This document shows positions 17,476-26,765 of a DNA stretch of 64,000 nucleotides, in pieces (positions within the stretch are counted from its first letter, which is position 1; each line of letters opens with the position of its first letter). The stretch comes from Rhizobiaceae bacterium (GTDB lineage Bacteria > Pseudomonadota > Alphaproteobacteria > Rhizobiales > Rhizobiaceae): positions 310,001 through 374,000 of the forward strand of contig JAHBYW010000001.1 in the NCBI GenBank assembly GCA_019635755.1, in the 5' to 3' direction. Both the position numbers and the translations under genes were made by a program. Below the pieces are notes generated by a model. That model was not told the origin of the DNA, made no database searches, and worked only from the letters and a program-made list of their open reading frames with translations.

Positions 17476-18914
17476 ATGGACGCTGCGGCACTGTTCTCGC
17501 AGGTCAGCTTTCCTGATGTCGATCAGGCCGGCTGGCGTGCGCTGGCCGAGAAGACGCTTGCCGGCGAGACCTACGAGGACGCGCTGGTGTCCCGGACCGA
17601 CGACGGGCTGCGCATCGACCCGCACCTTCCCGCCGCGCCGGACGCCGGTTCCTGGCCGCGCGTCGCCGCCGACGAGCCGTGGGTCGTCACCCAGCGCGTG
17701 GACGACCCCGACCCGCGTCGGGCGAACCGGCAGGCGATCGAGGACGTCGAAGGCGGGGCGACGGGACTGTCACTGGTCTTCGAGGGAGCGCCCAATGCGT
17801 TCGGCTTCGGTCTTCACGCCGACCCAAAAAGCCTCGCCGCGGCGCTCGACGGCGTGCCGCTCGACGGGCTGCATCTTCGCATCGACGTTCACCCTGCCAG
17901 CCGCGCCAGTGTCGACTGGCTGATCGCCATCCTCGCGGCGCGACGAACCGATCCGGCGCGGATCGGCCTTGCCTTCGGCATCGATCCCGGCGCGATCTTC
18001 GCGGGCACGGGGCGGCTGCGCATGTCGGTCGAGGCATTGCGGGCCTCGATGCCGCAATCGCTGGTGCATTTCTTCGCCATGGACGTGCCGGGCGTGCTTC
18101 TGGAGGCGGACGGCCGCGTGTTCCACAATGCCGGCGCGACCGAGGCGCAGGAACTCGGCGTCATGCTCGCGACCGCGGTGTCGCATCTCAGGATGTTCGA
18201 GGAAGCGCGCCAGCCGCTCGTCTATGGCGCACCGCATATCGGCTTCGCGCTCAGCGTCGACCAGGACCAGTTCCTCTCCATGGCGAAGATCCGCGCCTTG
18301 CGGCGGCTGTGGGCGCGCGTGCAGGAAGCGTGCGGGATCGATCCCGTCCAGGCCGCGATCCACGCCGAGACCTCGTACCGGATGCTGGCGTGGAAGGACG
18401 CCGAGACGAACATCCTCCGCTGCACCATCGCGGCGTTCGCGGCGGGCGTGGGCGGGGCGGACACGGTCTCGATCCTGCCGCATAGCCTGCCGCACGGCCT
18501 GCCCGACGCCTTCGCCCGGCGGGTGGCGCGCAATACGCACGCCATCCTCGTCGGCGAAAGCCATGTCGATCACGTCGCCGACCCGGCCGCCGGCTCGGGC
18601 AGCGTTGAGGCGCTGACGGGCGCGCTTTGCGAACGGGCCTGGGCCGAGTTCCAGCGGATCGAGACCGAGGGAGGCGTCCTCGACAGCCTGCTGTCGGGCG
18701 CCATCCAGGAGCGTATCGCCGAGGCGCGCAGGACGCGCGCGGCGGGATACCAGTCCGGGGCCCGCGCCGTCATCGGCACGACGAAATTTCCGGCAGCATC
18801 GGAGCGGCCCGTCGCGGTGCTCGCGGCGGAACGGCGGGCGGCGCCGGACGACGGCATCGTCTTCTGCCGCCCCCTCCCCGCCACGCGCATCGACGAGACG
18901 ATCGGATCGCCGGC

Positions 18915-18918
<4 letters not shown>
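17476..18918 (+). CDS. mutA: Methylmalonyl-CoA mutase small subunit
   Basis: A 480-residue subunit that pairs with MutB in the conversion of (R)-methylmalonyl-CoA to succinyl-CoA, used in propionate, valine and odd-chain fatty acid breakdown. It has the TIM-barrel mutase domain (about residues 20-440). It lacks a carboxy B12-binding domain and is shorter than actinobacterial MutA (about 620), which keeps a degenerate one. The barrel contains segments such as [18 protein letters not shown] and the substrate-facing [24 protein letters not shown] in broken form. It was started at the ATG at 17476; an earlier in-frame start reads as unlikely protein. Its stop overlaps the mutB start (ATGA). Confidence 0.88.
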
Positions 18919-21034
<2,116 letters not shown>

Positions 21035-21038
<4 letters not shown>

Positions 21039-21223
21039 CAAAGCGCAAGAAGCAGGTGGCGATCGGCTCGCTGAAGGTGAAGCTCGGCGACATCGGCCGG
21101 TCGAACTCGAACGACGCCGAGATCGCCGCGCTCGAGCAGGACATGCTGCGCCGGCAGATCGACGGCGCCCGGAAGCAGCCCGATCTCGAGAAGGCAATTC
21201 GCGACGCGCTGCCGAAGCGGTAG
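21035..21223 (+). CDS. Small protein coupled to methylmalonyl-CoA mutase
   Basis: A 62-residue basic soluble protein. The start [23 protein letters not shown] is followed by a short helix-rich end with [15 protein letters not shown]. Its ATG overlaps the mutB stop (ATGA at 21035-21038), so it is almost certainly translated with mutAB. I do not recognise a family. It may help mutase assembly, or it may only be carried along in the operon; no evidence separates these. The stop codon is adjacent to the toxin-antitoxin operator. Confidence 0.7.
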
Positions 21224-21225
21224 CG

Positions 21226-21300
21226 ATGTTATAACACCCGTATAAACACGCCTTGCGACGCCTCCGCTCCTATGTTATATCTCATGTTATAACATAGGAG
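21226..21300 (+). promoter_or_regulatory. Operator region of the MazE/Doc-like toxin-antitoxin module
   Basis: Three copies of an ATGTTATA-type word lie before the antitoxin. ATGTTATAACA at 21226-21236 contains a 10-base palindrome. A perfect 12-base inverted repeat pairs CTCCTATGTTAT (21267-21278) with ATAACATAGGAG (21289-21300). Within it, ATGTTATAACAT at 21284-21295 is itself a 12-base palindrome. The last arm includes the antitoxin's Shine-Dalgarno (AGGAG, six bases before the ATG). This fits autorepression by the antitoxin or antitoxin-toxin complex and would also allow control at translation. Confidence 0.8.
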
Positions 21301-21306
21301 TTCGCC

Positions 21307-21528
21307 ATGAATGTCACTGTCCGCAAGATCGGCAATTCCGAAGGGGTTATCCTGCCCAAGGAAGTGCTCGACCGTCTCAACCTGAAGTCGGGGGACGTGC
21401 TGGCGCTTGCCGAAGACGGGAAGCAGCTCACGCTCTCGCCCGTCGACGATCAGTTCGAACGGCAGATGCGGGCGGCCCGCGAGGTCATGGACCAGTATAA
21501 GGTCGCCCTCCAGAAGCTCGCGGAATGA
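21307..21528 (+). CDS. AbrB/MazE-family antitoxin
   Basis: A 73-residue DNA-binding antitoxin. The amino half is a swapped-hairpin AbrB/MazE domain, MNVTVRKIGNSEGVILPKEV and then LDRLNLKSGDVLALAEDG. The carboxy part (DQFERQMRAAREVMDQYKVALQKLAE in split form) is a helix of the type that wraps the toxin. It pairs with the Doc-like toxin, whose ATG overlaps its stop (ATGA). It should repress its own promoter at the upstream palindromes. No signal or other domain is present. Confidence 0.9.
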   Translation: MNVTVRKIGNSEGVILPKEVLDRLNLKSGDVLALAEDGKQLTLSPVDDQFERQMRAAREVMDQYKVALQKLAE

Positions 21529-21914
21529 GCTGGGAATTTCTCAGCCGGCGCGCCGTGGAGGCCATGCACGCCGAGCAGTTGAGACGGCACGGCGGTGCGC
21601 CGGGGCTTCGCGATGAGAACGCCTTGGAATCCGCGCTCGCTCGCGCGGAGAACAAGGCTGCCTGTGGCGACCCTGGAGTCGAGGAGCTTGCGGCCGCGTA
21701 TCTCTTTGGCATCGCGCGCAACCATGCGTTCGTCGATGGTAACAAACGAACGGCGCTGGTCGCGGCTGGCGCCTTCCTGATCATCAACGGCTACCGCCTG
21801 GTGGCTGAACAGGGTGCGGCGTATGCGTTCGTGATGGCGGTGACATCGGGCGAGATCGGCGAGGACGTCATCACCGCCTTCTTCCGCGACCATATCGAGC
21901 CGGTCGGCGGCTAG
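21525..21914 (+). CDS. doc: Doc-like (death-on-curing) Fic-family toxin
   Basis: A 129-residue toxin of the Doc family. P1 Doc transfers phosphate to elongation factor Tu and halts translation. The active motif here is HAFVDGNKRTA (about residues 64-74), matching Hx[FV]xxGNKR with the catalytic His, and the usual Doc helices are complete (AYLFGIARN before it, GEIGEDVITAFF after). The partner antitoxin is of the AbrB/MazE type and not Phd. The start overlaps the antitoxin stop, and the end overlaps the convergent greA/B stop in a shared CTAG (21911-21914). The toxin is full length and appears intact. Confidence 0.92.
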   Translation: MSWEFLSRRAVEAMHAEQLRRHGGAPGLRDENALESALARAENKAACGDPGVEELAAAYLFGIARNHAFVDGNKRTALVAAGAFLIINGYRLVAEQGAAYAFVMAVTSGEIGEDVITAFFRDHIEPVGG

Positions 21915-22393
21915 CCGTCGACGGGCACCTCGATCGCGACGATTTCCCACTCCTTGCCGTTGACCGTCGCAAGCTCGCCGACGCCCTTGCCGAACAGCGC
22001 CTGGGCCATCGGCGACACGTGGGAGATCGTTCCGTCCGACGGGTCTGCCTCGTCCTCGCCGACGATCGTCCAGCGGGCGCGCATCTCGTCCTCGTCCTCA
22101 ATCGAAACCTTCATGCCGAAGCGGACCACCGCACTGTCCGGTTCCGGCGGCGCCAATTCGGCGTTCTCGCGCCGCGCGGTCCAGTAGCGCAGGTCGCGGG
22201 CGGCGATCGCGATCTTCTGGCGGTCCTGCTCCCCCTCCGCCCTGGCAAGTTCGGCGCGCCAGTTGGCGATCTCGGCCTCGATGTGGGCGAGACCCCGGCG
22301 CGTGACCAGATTGCGATGCGGGCTCACGGCACGCTCGCCGACATCGGCCAGCGCGTTCTCGCTGTCTTCCTCGCGTGTGAAGGCCCTGCTCAT
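21911..22393 (-). CDS. greB: GreA/GreB family transcription elongation factor
   Basis: A 160-residue Gre factor, which rescues backtracked RNA polymerase by stimulating transcript cleavage. It has the amino coiled coil (about residues 1-80; MSRAFTREEDSE and RRGLAHIEAEIANWRAELAR, split) and the carboxy FKBP-like domain (about 85-160; GDVWTIVGEDEADPSDGTIS-type strand, then SPMAQALFGKGVGELATV). The start at 22393 is the first Met of the coiled coil. Rhizobial genomes often carry GreA plus a second Gre-type gene, and the GreB assignment follows from the MSRAFTREED opening. It is convergent with the toxin gene. Confidence 0.85.
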   Translation of the reverse strand: MSRAFTREEDSENALADVGERAVSPHRNLVTRRGLAHIEAEIANWRAELARAEGEQDRQKIAIAARDLRYWTARRENAELAPPEPDSAVVRFGMKVSIEDEDEMRARWTIVGEDEADPSDGTISHVSPMAQALFGKGVGELATVNGKEWEIVAIEVPVDG

Positions 22394-22489
22394 CGTGGGA
22401 AGGTAGGCCGCGCCGGCCGGCAGGACAACCCCGCGACCCGATGGCACGGAACCTGCGTAACCGAGAGTCCAGGCATCGGGTGTGTATCA

Positions 22490-23866
22490 ATGCTGAACAG
22501 ACGCGTCCTCCTCACCTCCGTGAGCGGTCTCGCAGCGGGAATGATGCTGCCGGCGGCGGCGCGGTCGGTCGAGCTCAGCCGCATCGAGAAGACCGCGATG
22601 CGCGGCGCGATCGACGTCACCGAGATGGGTGTCCGGCCGGGCGCACTGGACGACCAGAGCAAGGCGTTCGCGACGATGCTACAGGCCGCGTCCGATCGCG
22701 ACACACCGCTGTTCCTGCCGCCCGGCGTCTACCTCGTCTCCAACCTCGCGATGCCCAAGCGCGTGCGGCTGACCGGTGTGCCCGGCGCCTCGCGCATCGT
22801 CTACGGCGGCGACGGCTATCTCTTCGCCGGTGAGGGCTGCGAGCATGTCGAGCTCGAGGGCGTGGTGTTCGACGGAGCCAACCGCTGGCTGGACGACCAC
22901 GTGACCGGGGTGCTGGACTTCCGCGACATCCGGCATGTCTCGATTCAGAACTGCCAGGTCACGGGAAGCGGCAAGACCGCCATCGCGCTGGAGCGCGTCG
23001 GTGGCCGTATCGAACGCTGCGAAATCTCCGGCGCGGCAGACGTCGCCATCTACGCCGTCGAGGGACGCGGCATGTCTATCGTCGGCAACACCATCCGTGA
23101 TTGCGCGAACGGCGGCATCCTTGTTCACCGCTGGCAGATCGGCGAGGACGGAACCATCGTCACCGGCAACCGCATCGAGCGCATCGGCGCCCGCGCCGGC
23201 GGCACGGGGCAGCATGGCAACGGCATCAACGTGTTCCGCGCCGGCAACGTCATCGTGTCCGGAAACATGGTTTCGGACTGCGCGTTCACGGCCGTTCGCG
23301 CCAACAGCGCGTCCAACATCCAGATCAGCCAGAACACCTGCCTACGCTCCGGAGAGACCGGCATCTATTCGGAATTCTCCTTCGAAGGCGCGGTCATCAG
23401 CGCGAACATCGTCGACGGCGCCGCGAACGGCATCTCGGTCGTCAACTTCAACGAGGGCGGTCGCATGGCGACCTGCACGGGAAACCTCGTGCGCAATCTG
23501 AAGACGACCGGACCGTACACGGCCGATCCGCCCGGTTTCGGCAACGGCATCTCGATCGAAGCCGACTGCGCGGCGACCGGCAACGTCATCGAGGATGCAC
23601 CGCTGCACGGCATGAACATCGGCTGGGGCGAGTTCATGCGCAACGTCGTGGCGACCGGCAATGTCATCCGCAAGACGGGAACGGGCATCGCCGTCACGGT
23701 CGTCGAAGGAACAGGCTCGGCGGTCATCTCCGACAATCTGATCGAAGCCGCACGGGACGGCGGCATCGTCGGCTTCCGGTGGACCGAAGCCGTGACGGGA
23801 GACCTGGCGCTTGCAGGCGTCGATGCGTTCGCCAACCTGACGATCGAACGCAATCGCGTGAGCTGA
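22490..23866 (+). CDS. TIGR03808 family Tat-translocated repetitive protein
   Basis: A 458-residue exported protein of the TIGR03808 family (twin-arginine translocated, right-handed beta-helix). The amino end is MLNRRVLLTSVSGLAAGMML, an Arg-Arg signal that fits Tat export and cleavage near AAAARS. The rest is a repeat solenoid of short strands such as NCQVTGSGKTAIALERV, GNTIRDCANGGILV and SGNMVSDCAFTAVRAN, the pectate-lyase-like helix pattern. Such folds often bind or cut polysaccharides, but no catalytic residues are assigned. The start at 22490 is where the Tat signal begins. It is conserved in rhizobia and function is unknown. Confidence 0.85.
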   Translation: MLNRRVLLTSVSGLAAGMMLPAAARSVELSRIEKTAMRGAIDVTEMGVRPGALDDQSKAFATMLQAASDRDTPLFLPPGVYLVSNLAMPKRVRLTGVPGASRIVYGGDGYLFAGEGCEHVELEGVVFDGANRWLDDHVTGVLDFRDIRHVSIQNCQVTGSGKTAIALERVGGRIERCEISGAADVAIYAVEGRGMSIVGNTIRDCANGGILVHRWQIGEDGTIVTGNRIERIGARAGGTGQHGNGINVFRAGNVIVSGNMVSDCAFTAVRANSASNIQISQNTCLRSGETGIYSEFSFEGAVISANIVDGAANGISVVNFNEGGRMATCTGNLVRNLKTTGPYTADPPGFGNGISIEADCAATGNVIEDAPLHGMNIGWGEFMRNVVATGNVIRKTGTGIAVTVVEGTGSAVISDNLIEAARDGGIVGFRWTEAVTGDLALAGVDAFANLTIERNRVS

Positions 23867-23884
23867 CGCCGCCGAAAGGGCCGG

Positions 23885-24892
23885 TCAGGCAGACATTTGC
23901 GGAATTGCACGGACCGCCCCGACGGGCGCTCCCTTGCGGCTGAGGATGGGGGCGTTCGCGACGGCTTCCAGCGCCGCGACCACGTCCGGGCTTCCCCGCA
24001 TGAATCGGGCCAGCAGGGCCGCGACCATCGCCTCGGCCGCCCTCCCCGCGCCGTCATCGCATTTCAGCGCGATGCCAAGCCCCAGTTCCGGGATCGCGGC
24101 GCAGTAGACGCCCTCGGCGCCGGTCTTGACGAAGATCCGCCCGGGCGCCGCCTGCATCAGCGGAACATCGGCCCGGCCGGTGCCCGCAACGCAGAACGGC
24201 TCGGCCATGCAGGCCGCGAAGAGACGCTTCGCCGCTTTGCTGCGCTCCGGCCCGAAGGTCACGCCGGTCGCCATGCGTGCGAAGCCGCGCGCCAGGTCGT
24301 CCAGCGGAACCGCGTAGGTCGGTATGGAGCAGCCATCGACCGCCCAGTTGCCGTCGCCGTGAGTCGCGCCGGTCACCTCGGCCATGACGCCACGGAGTGT
24401 CGCCTGGTAGGCGTGCGAAAAGCCGACATAGCCGCGCGGCTCCAGGCCGACGTGGCGACACGCGCACAGGAAGCCGGCGTGCTTGCCGGAACAGTTGTTG
24501 TGCAGCTGGCTGGGCACGTCGCCCTGTCGAGCGAGCGCGACGGTCGCTTCGTGGTCGATCGGCCAGTGGGAGCCGCATTCCAACGCCGCTTCCGACAGAC
24601 CGGCGCGCGCGAGCATCGATGCCGCGAGCCCGACGTGCAGCGGTTCGCCCGAATGCGAGGCGCAGGCAAGCGCCAGTTCGCGGTCACCAAAGCCGAACGC
24701 ATCGGCGGCTCCGCTCTCCACCAGCGGCAGCGCCTGGATCGCCTTGACAGCGGAGCGCGGGAAGACAGGCCGGCCCGTGTCGCCGATGCCGAGAACCACG
24801 GCACCGTCACCATCCATCACGGCGACGGCACCGCGGTGGCGGCTCTCGACGATGTCGCCGCGCAGGACCTCGACCAGGACTGGATTGCTCAC
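23885..24892 (-). CDS. L-asparaginase, class 3 (Rhizobium etli type)
   Basis: A 335-residue asparaginase of the family of Rhizobium etli ReAV, unrelated to E. coli AnsA/AnsB. It hydrolyses asparagine to aspartate and ammonia. All catalytic and zinc-site residues described for ReAV are present, with a constant offset of one: Ser47 and Lys50 in FPRSAVKAIQ, Cys134 and Lys137 in NNCSGKHAG, and Cys188 in DGCSIPTYA. The start is GTG at 24892, followed by SNPVLVEVLRGDIVESRH. It begins only ten bases after the stop of the upstream exported protein gene on the same strand and may share its transcript. No signal peptide is seen, so it is cytoplasmic. Confidence 0.93.
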   Translation of the reverse strand: MSNPVLVEVLRGDIVESRHRGAVAVMDGDGAVVLGIGDTGRPVFPRSAVKAIQALPLVESGAADAFGFGDRELALACASHSGEPLHVGLAASMLARAGLSEAALECGSHWPIDHEATVALARQGDVPSQLHNNCSGKHAGFLCACRHVGLEPRGYVGFSHAYQATLRGVMAEVTGATHGDGNWAVDGCSIPTYAVPLDDLARGFARMATGVTFGPERSKAAKRLFAACMAEPFCVAGTGRADVPLMQAAPGRIFVKTGAEGVYCAAIPELGLGIALKCDDGAGRAAEAMVAALLARFMRGSPDVVAALEAVANAPILSRKGAPVGAVRAIPQMSA

Positions 24893-24902
24893 GGCGCTCG
24901 AC

Positions 24903-25388
24903 CTACTGCGCGAACAGATCCTTCAACGCCTGGCGCAGGCTGTTGGCGAAATCCGGACCGTAGCGGATGTCGTCGATGCGCAGCAGCCCGTCCTCCCAGA
25001 CGAGCCGCAGCCGGTCGCTCCAGTTGGCGTCGGGTGTCTCGGGGAAGCGGTAGTCGATCGTTACCAGCACCGCGTCGGAATGCGCCAGAATCCGGCCGAT
25101 CTCGCAGACGGGCGCATAGTCCGGATAGGACTGGTAGGGGACGCCGTCGCCGAGCGGCGGCTTCTCGTCCGGCCGCGCGGCCTGCATCTCGTCGTTCTTT
25201 TCCTGCGCCGCGTTGATCTCCTCGAGGAGAGGTCGGCTGACGAGATACCGCACCATCGACGGGTCCGCGCTGCGGACGAGTTGGCAGAACAGCTCCGCCA
25301 CGACCGCCTCGGGCGCCTTCTCCTGGGACATCGCCGGCACCGCCATCGCTGTCATCACCAACCCCGCAAACCATGATGTGAGCTTCAT
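24903..25388 (-). CDS. Exported protein of unknown function
   Basis: A 161-residue protein with a clear signal peptide (MKLTSWFAGLVMTAMAVPAMSQ, cleavage after about residue 21). The mature part has VVAELFCQLVRSADPSMVRYL, a charged helix with ENDEMQAARPDEK, an SYPDYAPVCEIGRIL segment and two strands ending WEDGLLRIDDIRYG. This pattern of helix and strands resembles an NTF2-like or DUF3828-like fold, but I cannot assign a family with confidence. Two Cys might form a disulfide. It is upstream of the asparaginase with ten bases between, so the two may be co-transcribed. Confidence 0.55.
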   Translation of the reverse strand: MKLTSWFAGLVMTAMAVPAMSQEKAPEAVVAELFCQLVRSADPSMVRYLVSRPLLEEINAAQEKNDEMQAARPDEKPPLGDGVPYQSYPDYAPVCEIGRILAHSDAVLVTIDYRFPETPDANWSDRLRLVWEDGLLRIDDIRYGPDFANSLRQALKDLFAQ

Positions 25389-25459
25389 CGCCCCCTCCGC
25401 GCCGACAGGCGCCCTTCGACCGGGATGTAGCGCGCTTCCGGTGACGAAAGAAAGGCCGG

Positions 25460-26626
25460 CTACTTGATCCGCTCGAGGATCGAAACGTAGTTCGCCACGG
25501 CCGCGCCGCCCATGTTGAAGATGCCGCCGAGCTTCGCGCCCGGGACCTGGATGCCGTCGGCCTCGCCCGTCAGTTGCATCGCCGTCAGCGCATGCATGGA
25601 CACGCCCGTGGCGCCGATCGGATGGCCCTTGGCCTTCAGGCCGCCCGACGGATTGACCGGCAGGCGGCCCCCCTTCTCCGCCTGGCCTTCAAGCGCGACC
25701 TTCGCCCCCTCGCCCCGCCTGGCCAGCCCCATCGCCTCGTACTCGATGAGTTCGGCGATGGTGAAGCAGTCATGCGTCTCGACGAAGGACAGGTCATCCA
25801 GCGTGACGCCCGCTTCGCCCAGCGCGCGTGCCCAGGCCTGCTCGCAGCCCTCGAAGAGCAGGATGTCGCGCTTCGACATGGGCAGGAAATCCTGGACGTG
25901 CTGATTGGCGCGGAACGCGACGGCACGGCGCATCGACAGCGCGGTCGCGGTGTCGGCGAGCACGATCGCGGCCGCACCGTCCGACACAAGCGAACAGTCG
26001 GTGCGCTTCAGCGGACCGGCAACATAGGGGTTCTTGTCGCTCTCGGTCCTGCAGAACTCGTAGCCGAAATCCTTGCGCATCTGCGCGTAGGGATTGCCGA
26101 CGCCATTCCTGTGGTTCTTCGCGGCGATGCGCGCCAGGGCGTCGGACTGGTCGCCATGCCGCTGGAAATAGGCGCCGGCGATCTTGCCGAAGACGCCGGC
26201 AAACCCGGCCGGCGTGTCGCCATCCTCGGGCAGGTAGGAGGCGCGCAGCAGGTTCCTGCCGATGTCGGGTCCGGGTGTGGTGGTCATCTGCTCGGCGCCG
26301 ACGACGAGGACGATGCGCGCAGCCTTGGCGTCCATAGCGCGGATCCCCTGACGCACGGCGGCCGAGCCCGTGGCGCAGGCGTTCTCGACGCGGGTGGCCG
26401 GCTTGAAGCGCAGCCGGTCGTCGGCCTGGAGCACGAGGCTCGCGGTAAAATCCTGCGGCGAGAAACCCGCATTGAAATGGCCGAGGACGATCTCGTCGAC
26501 ATCGTCCGGCCCGATGCCGGCATGGTCCAGCGCCTCGCGGGCGACGCCGACGATCAGCGATTCCAGCGTCTCGCCCTCGAGCTTGCCGAAGCGCGAATGC
26601 GCCCAGCCGACGATGCAGGCGGTCAT
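25460..26626 (-). CDS. SCP2-type thiolase / acetyl-CoA acetyltransferase
   Basis: A 388-residue thiolase-superfamily enzyme. Catalytic Cys84 lies in ENACATGSAA, and the active-site His in SGGLKAKGHPIGATG. The second cysteine of classical thiolases is replaced: the end reads NMGGAAVANYVSILERIK instead of CxGGG. The HDCF motif (SFVETHDCFTIAE) typical of sterol-carrier-protein (SCPx) type thiolases is present in the middle. It most likely cleaves or condenses acyl-CoA, perhaps in branched-chain or sterol-side-chain breakdown; the substrate is not evident. The ATG at 26626 starts the family sequence MTACIVGWAHSRFGK. It stands alone, between the exported protein and the RTX gene. Confidence 0.85.
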   Translation of the reverse strand: MTACIVGWAHSRFGKLEGETLESLIVGVAREALDHAGIGPDDVDEIVLGHFNAGFSPQDFTASLVLQADDRLRFKPATRVENACATGSAAVRQGIRAMDAKAARIVLVVGAEQMTTTPGPDIGRNLLRASYLPEDGDTPAGFAGVFGKIAGAYFQRHGDQSDALARIAAKNHRNGVGNPYAQMRKDFGYEFCRTESDKNPYVAGPLKRTDCSLVSDGAAAIVLADTATALSMRRAVAFRANQHVQDFLPMSKRDILLFEGCEQAWARALGEAGVTLDDLSFVETHDCFTIAELIEYEAMGLARRGEGAKVALEGQAEKGGRLPVNPSGGLKAKGHPIGATGVSMHALTAMQLTGEADGIQVPGAKLGGIFNMGGAAVANYVSILERIK

Positions 26627-26765
26627 GATGCCTCCGGCCCAACACGGCTTCCGATACTGTTCAATCATGAACCATATTGAGCCGGAACGGAAGAGCCAGG
26701 CGACAAGGATGGGCAGCAGGGAAAGCCGTCCCGTTCCGGAAATCCGGTCAGGGGATCGTCCGTGG

